This document shows, one piece after another, positions 11,404 through 23,638 of a stretch of DNA of 64,000 bases. The position numbers were made by a program, and so were the translations under genes. The notes under the pieces are model-generated. The model ran no database searches, was not told where the DNA came from, and saw only the letters and a program-made list of their open reading frames with translations. The DNA is taken from NCBI RefSeq assembly GCF_030272615.1, contig NC_081411.1, positions 187,773,949-187,837,948 on the forward strand, read 5' to 3'. Positions within the stretch are counted from its first letter, which is position 1. Each line of letters begins with the position of its first letter. Origin of the DNA: Cryptomeria japonica. Taxonomy: Eukaryota > Streptophyta > Pinopsida > Cupressales > Cupressaceae.

Positions 11404-11997
11404 TGATAAACTTATAAAGCACTGAGAGGGGGGGGTGAATCAGTGATAGAAAAAACAATAACACTTTAATCCCAGATTGATAAAAACATTTAACCAGTTT
11501 ATTTATGACTTTGCATGCAATCCAAAGTGATATAAAAGAATTCACCACAAATAAAACATTCACCATAACACAAGTATTTATATGTGGAAAACCCAACTGG
11601 GAAAAACCATGGTGAGATGGAACTCACAAGTTAACTATTTGTAGAAATAGGTAACTGACCAGTTAAGGTATAAAAATGCTCTGTTAGGAGCAGATCCTAT
11701 TAAAGATCCCAATCCCTGTTAGGAGCTATACCTGGTTAAAGGTAACCTCAGTGGAGGATTTAGATCCAAGTTAATGAATCACCTTGTTAGAGGATTTATA
11801 CAATGAAGCTTGTTAGAGCTTACCCGGTTAGGGGATTTAATTGCTGTAGTGATTAGAAAACAATAGGTGGTATGATCTAGAAATAGCACATTCTGCTTGT
11901 TTAGATCCTTTTATGCTCACTCATTACTGCATCATAGACATACTCTGCAACTCCTTCAACAAATCGTATTTAATTCAGCTCATAACACCACTCGTAT
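11404..11997 (-). repeat. LTR of element C, inner segment
   Basis: The inner end is TGATAAACTTATAAAG on the plus strand, followed by a G-run (11427-11436) and GGTGAATCAGTG, the same layout as the LTRs of element D. Repeated CCTGTTAGGAG/TTAGAGGATT units lie at 11680-11840. The segment ends at the CGTAT target site of element B. The LTR resumes at 20084. Confidence 0.8.
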
Positions 11998-13251
11998 TGT
12001 AATGCCCATACCCTAGTCGGACTTGTAAAACCCGTTTGATCTTGGTTGACTTCCTATGTGGCATTCTTGAATGGTAGGTTAACCATGATGCAATGTGTAG
12101 TTTAGATAATATAAATAATTGTGCAAATTTATTATTGTGCTCTTGCATTGATTCTTGTGTAAATGTAATTGTTTCCTAACTCTTGTGATAAATCTCGAGC
12201 TAACGCCCTCATTGAATATGTATATGTATATGCATGCTTGTATGAATTCATGGGTGCAGGAGATTGCAGGTACAACACCGCTTAGGGCAAGGTTCATCTC
12301 CTTTGGGATTTGCAAGGTTGAGTATGCCTCCTTCATCCTTAGAATCCAGATTTGGGGGTCATAAAACTCTTGTCTTGCCTTAGCCATGGACAGGTGAGCA
12401 TCACGTGTGTGGTTCATGGGCCTCTCTTTTCATTGGATTGCGTGTCATGTGATTTGGTGGACTTCCTCGATTTGTGTGCCTTGCATGGGGTAAGTGAATT
12501 TGTTATTCTAAGTATTTAATTCAATTTGATGAGTAGATGTATGCATTAGGAATTTAGAAATTTAAAATAGGTAGTTTTCTTTTATACAATTAATCATTAA
12601 TTTAAAGAGATTGCTTTAATTATTATTGTAGCAAGCTTAAGGTATTTAACTTGGATTAATGTGCTCATTTACGCATATGTAGTTGAGAAATTAGAATAAA
12701 TAAGACCCTTGCAATAGATTAGTCATTTATTTAAAAAGGTCGCTTTATTATGTTATAGCGAGTCAATTTAATAGTTAAATTTAAGAATAACGAATTTAAT
12801 GAGCTATGCATTTTAGAAAGGAAAGATTTAAAGTCATTTGAAAAATAGAAATAAATTAATCATTTTCGCATGTTGGAAGGGAAAGGGTAAATTTTATTAT
12901 TTAAAAGGAAATTATTCTTTTTACTTGCAAATTGATATAGTATAAAGGATTGATTTTTGAGATTTAAATTAATTTAAATATCTCACCCTTGTTAACAGTT
13001 CAAAATATAAATGTAGGCCTAAATTGATATTAAGAGATTAAAATTAGAATTAAATAAGAAATAGAAGCATGTTAATTTTAATTAGAATAAAACAAGTTAG
13101 ATTTATTGAGCAGTGGAAAATAATGGTTTCCATTTTCATGTTTCTTTTATTTTCAAAATAAAAATGCCTAAATTCGAAATTGAAAATTAGGGCAAAAATA
13201 GGGTTTCTCATTTTAACCTAGTTTGGAAATGTTTTTGGGGGTTTTTTTCTT
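11998..13251 (+). repeat. Truncated 5' LTR of element B
   Basis: Aligns with 15602-16856 with few differences and stops at a T-run (13243-13251). Beyond it the two copies are unrelated. About 3.2 kb of LTR is missing compared with the 3' copy. The deletion also took the primer-binding site and coding region. Confidence 0.9.
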
Positions 13252-15601
13252 ATGACGCATATGAAATTGAAGGGAAATTGTATAGTTAGTAATGTGAATG
13301 AAAATGCTTAGGGGAAATTGAGAAAGATATCATAATGATGTTATTTCTTTGTGTAAATTTGAATTGTTGAGAATTTCAGTACGTGTATCTAGAGTAAACT
13401 TTATTTGGTGATTCATGTGTAAAGCATAATTAAAACTTCCCTTAAGTATATGTTAGCATAATGTAAAGTACTCCCCATAAATGTGACTAAACCAGTAATG
13501 GTGCTATTCTATGTGTGTTGTGAGAAAACCTGTACTTGTTTTGTGTGCCATGGGATGGTGAAGTAATCAACCATGGGGAATATGTTTGCTTATGAGTATG
13601 GGAAAACCATACCTATCTATGTGATGTTGCTTATTTGTTTCCTTACTGAGTGCCAACCCACGGGTTGTTGATAAGTCAGTATGTGAAGGGGTAGTAGTAA
13701 AAGTCACCATTCCTTGAATAGTATGAACAGCGTACAAGTAATGTCGACGCGAAGCGACTTTAGCTTCCCTATTTTGAGGAAAAGTATGGTTTTGTAATGA
13801 ACTGTAACATAGGTGTACTCTATACTTCCCCTTGTGATGAACCGATTTACGAGGTTCATGTGTGCCAGCCTAATTCCTATCCTTTATTTTGAGCATATAG
13901 ATGACAGTTCTTGAGCATATTGATGGATTTTATTGGAGCATTTGTTGCCTTGTCTTCATGAGAGGCGTGTTATTTTCTTACGTAAGTTGCCAACTGACTA
14001 GTGTTGGTAGACTTGTGGGTAGACCTTGGCCATGATACCTCTGGCTTATGGCGAGTATCCTGAGAGGAACATCGCTATGTGGGGTGTGACCAGCGCGTGC
14101 CTTATCCGTGGGGTACACTGCCATGCGGGATACGTCCATTGCGTGCCTTGTCTGCTTGGAGTATTGCCATGCCGTGCTGAGACACGATGCGAGATGTAGT
14201 AGACATTTCCATGCGGCCTACCACTAGGTATAGGGTAGAGCCATGCCACGTGACGACGTGATGCGGGGTGATGCCGAGGTGCACACTGCCATGCCATGTG
14301 GATATGTGACTTGGCCACACCACATGATGAGCTACTAGGATAGCTAGATGATTGTTCCTTCCTTCCTCGTTGGTGGCTAGCTACTAGTCACGTAGTGATG
14401 TAATGTGCACTTATGATTTTCTTTTATTTATTTATTTGTTTCCTTGTGGGCCAACAATTTATTTTACTTTGACCTTGACAGTTTAGCCACGAGCTTGCAA
14501 ACTTGATCTTACTTGATTTGATGTTGCGAATCCAGAAATTATTTTCTTGTCTTATTGTTGGAATTGACAATTATTATCTTTATTCTTTTGTACTTTGGTG
14601 GCTAAACCGGTTTATCCTTGTTGTGTTCGTATGCTAGTCTTGTGTTGCAATGTGAATTCCTCTCCAAGAACGTAGGAGATGGTCTTGGATGAGTGTATAC
14701 GAGGAAGTAGATGCAGGGAACCTTGAGGATGGAGGTATGTGAGGCTGTGAAACAGCTAGGATCCACTACCTACCTATGAGTGGTGACTATCTCTTGGAGG
14801 CTAAACACCTTACACAACAAGGGATATTTACGAGGGACTTGTATGGAAGGTAGCATCGCTATGGTGTACCCTAGCACCATCAAGCCCTCGAGTGAGATGT
14901 TGGACATTTGTTGATCATGTATTTATTCTGAGAGCAGGCATGGAGATGTGGATCATATATGTTACCTTTGACCGAGCATTAGACATGCTCACATGTGGCC
15001 TATTGGGTTGTGCAAACCAGTCTTGTGGATGGATATTATGTGTAATCATGGATTAAATGGAATTAACTTGTCACTATGTTATGGGGCATAGTCATTGGAA
15101 AGGTTCTTGTATGTCTGAAAAGTGTAAACAATTGAGTTCTCACGTTACTCTTATTTGTCGAAAGTTAACTTGGTTGTAAAAATTTGATATGTGAAGCTAG
15201 TTCTATGCGATAAAGTTTTGTGAAAGAGATGAATTGGTGAAAGAAATTGACCTTGAGAGCATATTTTCTTGTCATGTTTGATAAATGAGTATGATAACTG
15301 TGTCTATATATTTTAAATTGCTTAAATTTGGTGTAATAAAAAAAGGGAAAGAGTCTCGTTTCTCTACTATGATTGTGTGTAAATTATAGAATATTTGAAG
15401 ATGTGAATTGATGTTAGATGCATTTTTGTTAATGGATGATGACACTTGTAGAGGATTTATGAATAACGTTCTAAAATGATGACAAAATAGTTGGTGGTGC
15501 AAATTGATAATTGTAATTGAGTTTCAGGGCTAATACGTGTTGTATAATTTCCACTTAGCTTTGCGACTTCCAGGAGTAAGTTAGAGCCTAGGGGGGGAGA
15601 A
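13252..15601 (+). other. Residual internal region of element B, non-coding
   Basis: No recognisable protein. The 14040-14330 stretch is GC-richer than its surroundings and has degenerate units around TGCCATGC at about 14110, 14160, 14205, 14235 and 14285. The region ends with a polypurine tract (CTAGGGGGGGAGA, 15588-15600) directly before the 3' LTR, so it is the 3' untranslated part of the original element. Confidence 0.7.
15588..15600 (+). other. Polypurine tract of element B
   Basis: A purine run containing seven G, one base before TGTAATGCCC at 15602. This is where plus-strand DNA synthesis is primed in LTR elements, and it fixes the orientation of B as plus. Confidence 0.85.
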
Positions 15602-18600
15602 TGTAATGCCCATACCCTAGTCAGACTTGTAAAACCCGTTTGATCTTGGTTGACTTCCTATGTGGCATTCTTGAATGGTAGGTTAACCATGATGCAATGT
15701 GTAGTTTAGATAATATAAATAATTTTGCAAATTTATTATTGTTCTCTTGCATCGATTCTTGTGTAAATGTAATTGTTTCCTAACTCTTGTGATAAATCTC
15801 AAGCTAACGCCCTCATTGAATATGTATATGTATATGCATGCTTGTATGAATTCATGGGTGCAGGAGATTGCAGGTACAACAACGCTTAGGGCAAGGTTCA
15901 TCTCCTTTGGGATTTGCAAGGTTGAGTATGCCTCCTTCATCCTTAGAATTCAGATTTGGGGGTCATAAAACTCTTGTCTTGCCTTAGCCATGGACAGGTG
16001 AGCATCGCATGTGTGGTTCGTGGGCCTCTCTTTTCATTGGATTGTGTGTCACGTGATTTGGTTGACTTCCTCGATTTGCATGCCTTGCATGGGGTAAGTG
16101 AAGTTTGTTATTCTAAGTATTTAATTCAATTTGATGAGTAGATGTACGCATTAGGAATTTAGAAATTTAAAATAGGTAGTTTTCTTTTATACAATTAATC
16201 GTTAATTTAAAGAGATTGCTTTAATTATTATTGTAGCAAGCTTAAGGTATTTAACTTGGATTAATGTGCTCATTTACGCATATGTAGTTGAGAAATTAGA
16301 ATAAATAAGACCCTTGCATTAGATTAGTCATTTATTTAAAAAGGTCACTTTATTATGTTATAGCGAGTCAATTTAATAGTTAAATTTAATAATAACGAAC
16401 TTAATGAGCTATGCATTTTAGAAAGGAAAGATTTAAAGTCATTTGAAAAATAGAAATAAATTAATCATTTTCACATGTTGGAAGGGAAAGGGTAAATTTT
16501 ATTATTTAAAAGGAAATTATTCTTTTTACTTGCAAATTGATATAGTATAAAGGATTGATTTTTGAGATTTAAATTAATTTAAATATCTCACCCTTGTTAA
16601 CAGTTCAAAATATAAATGTAGGCCTAAATTGATATTAAGAGATTAAAATTAGAATTAAATAAGAAATAGAAGCATGTTAATTTTAATTAGAATAAAACAA
16701 GTTAGATTTATTGAGCAATGGAAAATAATGGTTTCCATTTTCATGTTTCTTTTATTTTCAAAATAAAAATGCCTGAATTCAAAATTGAAAACTAGGGCAA
16801 AAATAGGGTTTCTCATTTTAACCTAGTTTGGAAATGTTTTTGGGGGTTTTTTTCTTGAGAGCTTATTTGCAGAAGAAAAAAAAAAAATGGAGATGGAAAA
16901 TTTTTTGGAAAATGGGGGATTTGCTTGGAGTTGCAGGTGAAGCTCTTCATCAAATTTCTTGCCTGGAATGCGTCATGAGGTAGGATTCAAATCTACTCTT
17001 TATTTATTTGTTGAATAAAAAAAAGGGGTATTGCCCATGAATGTTTTCTTTGAGGTTTAGTTTCAGTTTTCTTTCAAACTTGGTTGTTTCTTGAATCAAA
17101 TCTTTGTTCTTAATGGATTTTGTGATTTTAAACTTGATAGGAAATATTTTTCCCATAATGAAGTTTTTGGTAAAATCTAGAAAATGAATGGATCTATGAT
17201 AAATGGTTAATGGAGGATTTATTGTATTTTAGTTGTTTCATTTTGTGTTTTTTTCAAAAAAAATTGCTTGAGTCGAGCTGGACTATATCAAAAAAATTTA
17301 TTAAAAAAAAAACAATAAATTAAACAAAAAAAAAGGGTAAAATTTAGGGTTTCGAGGGGGGGGGGGGGAGCCGAAGCTCAACCCGCCCCCTTCCCCGCGG
17401 CGCCGCCATAGTTCGCAGCCCTCCCCGCGACCACGTTGTGGGCTGTAGGCTGCGTCCACATTATGGGCCGCAGGCTGCGTCCACAACGTGGGCCGCAGGG
17501 ACTGCGACCACGTTGTGGGCCGCAGGCTGCGTCCACAGTGTGGGCCGCAGGCTGCATCCATAGCGTGGGCCGCAGGGACTGTGACCACAATGTGGGCCGC
17601 AGGGCCTGCGTCCACAGTGTGGCTTGTAGAACCTGCGTCCACACTGTGGGACGCAGGGTCCTGCGTGATAAGGTTAGGGTTTGCCTTAAAAAAATAAAAT
17701 AAATAAATAATAAAGTTTGTTTTAAAACTTTCTTTTTATATATTGTTTTTGTTGTTGTTTAAAACAAAAAAAAAAAAAACAATGTATAATATTGACATCT
17801 ACAAAATGAAAGAAAAAAAATAAAATGTCATGGGTAAGTTTAAAAGAAGTTGTAATATAGTTGTAGGAAGACCTATTTTTTTTAAATTAGATTTTAAAGG
17901 TCAAAATATATATATATACACATACATACAAAGTTTGCGTATGTTTAAATCTATGGATAAAAGGAAAGGGGGTATTCGTTAATCATGGATTATTAGATTT
18001 ATATTAGTTAACATTTAATTTTGAGAACCATTTATAATTGGGGAGTGATCTTTGGAAAAGAGACTAAATATGGTCTTATTTAGAGATCTGTGAAATAATT
18101 ATACTTTGGTTAACGTTTGGTAATACATGTTAATGAGAAGTTTTTATGGAATATGAATTTAAATTTTGTCTTCATATATTTTGTTATTACTTCAACGATA
18201 TGCTAGTAGGATGCATGTAAAATTTGATATCGTATCAATTTAAAAAAAGGGGTGTAAGTTTAAGTTCCATATTTGCCTTGTTTATAGTGGCGGCAAACCT
18301 TGATGTATTTGTTTCAGACCCTGTCATCTAGTTACTTGTGTTGGTCATAGTCAATTACGTCCCTAGTCAAAGTATCATCAGTCCTTAGTACTTGTAATTG
18401 CTTTGAAGTGTTCAGTTGGATCCACTCTAAAGGGATCATTATGTAATTCCGACCGAGGTGTCTGTTTTATATTGATTGTATTCGCCTAAGTGGCCAAGAT
18501 GTAAAAGACTTATAAATTATGTTTTCCTAACCATATAATACCAAAGGGGTCTTGTAGTTGAGCAGACCCAGAGATGTAGCCCTTTAGGGGTGAACTTCGA

Positions 18601-20078
18601 GATCATATCTGTGTTATGCGATGTTTTAGCTTCCTTTGTTTCATGCTTTAAATTATCATGGATGGTTGTATTCTTGTATAAGTGTATGGTGGGGAATTTA
18701 ACAAATTTAAATCTAAGTACATAAAATTATACATCTTGATAAATGTAGTAATCAGGTTCATGGAAGATTGTAAATGAGATTGTGGAAAAGTATTTTGATA
18801 ATGTGAATTAATAGCAGTAATAGTGGAAAGAATTCTTGCTAGGTTACAACATTGGATTGACTTGTTATTAAGCATGTAATTTGAGCAAAAGAGTATGGGA
18901 AACAAAGTTAGAATTAATGTTATAATTTCTAAGTTGAAATCTAAAGGATGAACGTCATATAGCTATTTACTTTTATCTTCTTAAATGAGTAACGCCATGT
19001 TAATTATGTTACACTATATTGGATGAATTCGTTTAGTTAATTCATGTTTTAAATCTCAACAAATCATCCTTATCAGATTAACTTGATAATTGGGTGAACT
19101 CAACTATTGATCCATCATTATAACCCTAATAAAAGAATCTCTTATGGTCGCTAAAAATGAACTAAAATGGGAAGTAATTGTATAGTTGTTTATATCTAAA
19201 TCTTAGTAAATGTACCTTTTCATATTAACATCATTTAATTAAAAAAGAGTGATATGCAATAAGATAGATATATTCTAATCCTAATGGAGGAACGCCACTA
19301 TATACTTATGTTTTGATCCTATAATAATGAATATCATCTTGCTAACTATATTCTAATATAAAAGGATGAACTCATGTGGTCCTAATACTTTTTCATCTTA
19401 ATGAATTTAGCCTTCTATTAGCATTATTAAAACTTCACTGAATTCTATGGCTACTCACATTTTATCTTTCATAAAAGAACTACAACTCATTAGTTGGCTA
19501 TGCATGAAATCAAATGAAGGGACCTCACTCTACTAATTGTAGTTTAATCCTTAATGAAGGTATCTCATCTTATTAACCATACTTTTAATATTTAAGAAAA
19601 ACATCAAATGTGGGTGGTTATCTTAAAACCCAAATGAACGAACTTTGTTATATTAAATGCTTGAACCTATTGGGAGGCCTCCTAATGAAATTATGAATTA
19701 AAGTGCATTGAGCAAATAACCTCTCGATGGCCTCCCAACCACCCAAAGTAAATGAACGCTTCCTAAAATTCTAAGATGTCTTATCATTGAACATATATAT
19801 AATCATGTCTTAAGCATTATCCCACAATTAGGATATCTAGATTTATGGATCATTTGACGCAAGTTGAGTTAGGTGTAAGGTTATGTAATCGCGTTGGGAA
19901 ACCTCTTAGGATCATTTAGCCTTCCGCTGTGTTATCTATGTTCCAGATAACTCCAAATTATCTTAATGTTGAACTTTTCATCAACGCTCTTAATTATTAT
20001 TTAAAAAAAATAAATATTTACACTCTAATTGAGTGTTTTTAACTTAAACCCTTAGGGGTTTCCTGGCAGGGCATTACA
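15602..20078 (+). repeat. Full-length 3' LTR of element B (4.48 kb)
   Basis: TGTAATGCCC to GGGCATTACA. It contains a GC-rich island with a 12-base G-run (17357-17368) and a minisatellite (17426-17667) in otherwise AT-rich sequence, plus several poly(A/T) runs. A long LTR like this fits large gypsy elements. I see no reading frame with coding character; the ORFs at 17301-17702 are by-products of the minisatellite. Confidence 0.85.
17426..17667 (+). repeat. GC-rich minisatellite, 25-27 bp unit, about nine copies
   Basis: Units of the type CTGCGTCCACANNGTGGGCC + GCAGG follow one another with spacing of 24-28 bp. Variable bases lie mostly in the centre of a CCAC..GTGG half-palindrome, so each unit could form a small hairpin. 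CpG content is far above the flanks. Confidence 0.9.
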
Positions 20079-20083
20079 CGTAT

Positions 20084-20134
20084 CTTGTATTATGAAATAA
20101 CACATCACAATGTCTTTTTATAAACATTAGATCT
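20084..20134 (-). repeat. LTR of element C, middle segment
   Basis: 51 bp between the CGTAT duplication copy of B and the start of A. It ends in GATCT (20130-20134), the target duplication of A, which is repeated at 44029-44033. It belongs to C because removing A and B joins it to the LTR segments on either side. Confidence 0.8.
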
Positions 20135-21278
20135 TGTATACACATAAAAATGGCTATGACCAATTAAATAAATATTATATATTTATTTAATAATTATTTT
20201 TCTATTAAATAGTTAATTTGAAAAGATTAATTTATTTAATTCATTTTTCATGTCTTTCTATTAATTAATTCATCTATCCTATTCCTCTAATTAATTAAAT
20301 ATCTAATATTTAATTATCTCCTCCAAACAATTAAATATCCAATATTTAATAGTTATTCTCCTATCTTATAGTCTCAAATATTAAATAATTCCTAAATTAT
20401 TTAATCTTTCTTATCCAACTCACCCTCCATCTCCAATTCATCTTCCCTTTGCCAACTCATCAAACATGTGGGTAAGGAAATTAATATTTCTTAAATATTA
20501 ATTTATCATTTATCTTCAACTTCCAAACTTAATGAAAATTGTGTGCATACACATATTTCATAACCATTTCCTATATTCTCTCCAACACCCCCTACATCTT
20601 AGGAAGGACTTGAGTCCACTTGTCCTCTCATGCCTACATTTCCTCCAACCATCCCTAGATTCCCTTAGTCAGCAACCTAGTCAAGGTGAGATGAGTGACA
20701 CTTGTCCTCTCCTTCCCCCTTTCTCTCAACCTTCACCTTTGCTCACAGCCATTCAAATCTGCAGATCTAATCATGACTGTTGATCTAAGCCACATCATCT
20801 TATCCTCTCAAAGTCTATAAAATCAAGAGCTTTAGTTGAGAGAGTTAATCTTCAAGTTAGACTTCAAGAGACTTCAAGTGCATTTTACAAGCTAATCATA
20901 TGCATCTGTGAGTTTTAGTTTTGAAGCAAATAGCAATAGAAATTATCATATAGCATTTTAGCATAATTATTTTAGCATAACCATGTAGTATTTGCATATC
21001 ATAGCATCAGTTAACTACAAATTATCAGTCCATTCTTCATATGCCATCTTGGAAGCCATAAGTGCATTGTCTGAGAGCACACCATGTGCAACCAAGAACA
21101 GTGAAGTTAGGACACAATGAGACATAAGCCATGAAGGTAATATTAATATTTTATTTTAATATGTATTTCATGTAGTTTCATTGGTTGAATTTGAATTTCC
21201 TGTATGCATTTCCATTTGTATTTTGTGAAACTAACTTATTGTAGGTAACATTCTGAGGATGACATTCAAGCTCATACA
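20135..21278 (+). repeat. 5' LTR of element A
   Basis: Begins TGTATACACATAAAA and ends CTCATACA. It is 1144 bp against 1265 bp for the 3' LTR. The 3' copy has extra units of an AATTAATTAAATATCTAATA-type repeat, and there is a small indel near 20970. A TATA box lies at 20816-20822. By eye about 5-7 % of positions differ between the two LTRs in two sampled stretches. Confidence 0.95.
20816..20822 (+). promoter_or_regulatory. TATA box in 5' LTR of element A
   Basis: TATAAAA within AGTCTATAAAATCAAGAGC, followed about 30 bp later by a GAGAGAGTTAATC segment that would be the start of R. The same box is kept in the 3' LTR at 43580-43586. It is the likely core promoter for genomic RNA. Confidence 0.6.
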
Positions 21279-21280
21279 TT

Positions 21281-21301
21281 TTGGCCCCCACCATGGGGCT
21301 G
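21281..21301 (+). other. Primer-binding site of element A
   Basis: TTGGCCCCCACCATGGGGCT starts 2-3 bases after the LTR end. The layout resembles the TGGCGCCGTTGCCGGGG site used by Tat and Athila elements, with several substitutions. The tRNA cannot be named with certainty. Confidence 0.5.
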
Positions 21302-21384
21302 GACCTTGCATATACCTTTAAAAGTCTCACAAAAAGCTAAATTAATGCATTTGTAATGCAGATTCATGCATGTGTGAATTTTGA

Positions 21385-21792
21385 CAGCACTTTTGTTTGA
21401 CAGGTTAGCACATTTGCATCATAGGTTAGCGCATATGTCATGCAGGTTAGCACATATGTCATGCAGGTTAGCGCCTTTGTCTGAAAAACTATACATTTGC
21501 ATCATAGGTTAGTGCATATGTCATGCAGGTTAGCGCTTTTGTTTGAAAAACTACACATTTGCATCATAGGTTAGCGCATATGTCATATAAGTTAGCGCTT
21601 TTGTCTTAAATTTTGCGCATTTGCATCACAAGTTCACGCATTTGTATCATAAGTTAGCGCTTATATCAAAGAAATTGTGCTTTTGTACCCACAAAGCAAC
21701 GCTTTTGTAGTCTAAGTTAGCACTTTTAATCTGCAGTTTAGTGTGTTTGAATAGAAAGATAGCGCATATGTTAGGTTAGCGCTTCTATTTAT
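21385..21792 (+). repeat. Array of TTAGCGCATATG-like units in the 5' leader of element A
   Basis: About 19 units spaced 20-25 bp apart. Each has a GTTAGCGC or GTTAGCAC core followed by ATATG, ATTTG or TTTTG, and alternates with short variable spacers such as TCATGCAG. The array sits just inside the primer-binding site, upstream of gag. A related array in the opposite orientation lies at 35346-35697, upstream of the antisense gene. Confidence 0.85.
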
Positions 21793-23638
21793 AAAATTGA
21801 CAATTTTCTTGCAGGTCCGAATGTCCAAGAAATTAAATTTTTCAGATTACTAACATGCGTGTGCAGGATGACATTTAGGGCAAATTTTATGCATTTTATC
21901 ATCTAGCTAATTAAAAGTCTTCATTTGGGAAGTAATATATCATATCTTATTCATCTAGTTTAACTAAGAGGATGAATTGAAAGCATGCAACTTGCATTTT
22001 TGGTACTTTCTCTAAAATAGTTGCACATTGACTTTTAAAAGGGCTAAAATGAACACCATGCTTGTTGGAGCAACATCTCCAAATAGGACTTAGCCAATAA
22101 TTGCTTTGAAAAGGTTAAAAAGAACACTTGTATTATGTGTCTCGAAAGTGGTAGGTATATGCTCTCCCCTTAATTGGGTGACCAAAAAGCCAAACCCACT
22201 CTTTTACACTTTCTTTACTTTCAAGCAATTAAATCTTTTTAGAGGGCTTGCCTTCTCGAGCTTCTTTGCGGGGGCCAGTGAGAGGGGAATGACCTAAAGT
22301 GGAAATGGGCTAATATTGAGTCCTTCCAATCCACTATAAATAAATCATTTTTGTGACGAAAGTCCCAAACAACATGTGCTGATAAGTTCATACCGACACT
22401 ATGTTTCCCCATAAACCCTATGGAGCATAACCTCTATAGGCTGGGAACCTTCTGTATTTATAGAGCTGAAAGTACTACATGTATGGCCACATGACCGGAA
22501 GCCTTTACTAAAAACCACTTGCACTAGCTGCCAAAATCCTTCTAGTTGTTGGCACAGGAGGTCGGACCTCTGAAGCGGCTCACATACATATGGTTCCTGG
22601 TAGAGATATAAAGTTTGCCATGGGGAGATTTCATGGAAACTGGTGCTTGGCTACCCCGAAGAAGTGAGTGCCAAGGGTGGAGCCAGTGGGGTCAAGCATC
22701 TAAATATCCACTTTGAATAGCGTAGCCTCAGGGGAAACTCCATGTGAAATTCAACAACTATTGTCTCAGCTTGCCATAGGGATTGTACTTGCTTGTGCAT
22801 TTTGTTTATTAAAGATTGTGTCTTCTATGTCTATAAAATGTTCCGAATGGTCAAAAATTGAAGAAAATTATCATCTATGAGTGAGCAAAAATCCAACAAA
22901 TTTCTGAAAAAGTTTGATCAAAAGGGTAATACAAAAGCTTTCCAACACTTGAAACACCAGATCAAAATCAAATATCAAAACATCAATGTCAAAATAATTC
23001 TTGAAGTAGGTTTGTCTCTAAACCATCACATATTTTCCAACTAGCTTAAACAACTAGGTTGCTAATTCAACAGGTTATACTCAAAAGGTTTTGTAAACAT
23101 CAACATTTAACAAGTTATCGATTCAACCATCTTAAGTGCAAAAATCAACATCTTTGTCAAGTTTCTCATCAGGATAATCAAATCCTCTATCACGAATCTT
23201 GATCAAATCTATACTAGGTTCCTAATCTTGGATATATCTTTCCTATTTTGAACCTAGGTTATATCAAAACCAAAATCACACCAACTTTGGAATCAAACAA
23301 ACTTGTGAATTGTCAAATGCTTATATGACTTTTAAGTATCACCTTAACAAAAGAAAACCCAGTTATAAAGCTACTCAGAAAAGGATAAGATTCTTGTATA
23401 TCAATCACAATATCTTATTGAAACATAGGACATTCTTACACCATTTTTCGTCACTACCTATGTGGCTGCGGTACAAAATTTGATGGTGAAACTTTACAAA
23501 GACGTGCCTTTCAACAAAGAGACACTTTATCTCAATGAACAAACAATAGTGGTAAGATCAACAAAGCATATCTTCCTAAACCAATAATCACCTATTGACT
23601 TTGTCCTTTGGAACTTTCAACAACTTTCAAATAAACAC
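21793..23638 (+). other. Long untranslated leader of element A
   Basis: 1.85 kb between the array and gag with no coding signal. The 22250-22780 part is GC-richer, contains many short inverted segments (for example CCCTATGGAG/CTCTATAGG around 22425-22440) and looks like a conserved structured leader. The rest is A-rich. Long leaders are usual in Tat/Ogre-type elements. Packaging or translation signals are likely here but cannot be pinpointed. Confidence 0.5.

Larger units (their letters stand above)
11998..20078. mobile_element. Element B: gypsy-type LTR element, pol deleted, TSD CGTAT
   Basis: Bounded by TGTAATGCCC (11998) and GGGCATTACA (20078) and flanked by a perfect 5 bp duplication, CGTAT (11993-11997 and 20079-20083). 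It has a 5' LTR portion (11998-13251), residual internal DNA (13252-15601) ending in a purine tract, and a 3' LTR (15602-20078, 4477 bp). The plus strand is the sense strand, judging from the purine tract. No gag, pol or primer-binding site remains. The first 1.25 kb of the two LTRs appear 1-3 % different by eye, so this is a fairly recent insertion by the standards of the window. Very long LTRs suggest a Tekay/Del-like gypsy; that assignment is inference. Confidence 0.9.

Noticed and set aside
14046..14323. Two overlapping minus-strand ORFs with HGS/HGN repeats
   Set aside because: Degenerate repeat in the residual internal DNA of B. No family signal, and two frames are open at once.
17301..17702. 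Overlapping ORFs on both strands rich in Gly, Arg and Trp
   Set aside because: They are translations of the GC-rich minisatellite. Open frames on several strands at once are a by-product of the repeat unit.
20532..20783. 83-codon ORF, nearly the same at 43296-43547
   Set aside because: Both lie in the two LTRs of element A at the same offset. Conservation follows from LTR identity, and the composition is not protein-like.
21385..21792. CRISPR-like regular array
   Set aside because: Units are degenerate and spacers are short and repetitive. The context is a plant retrotransposon and no cas genes are present.
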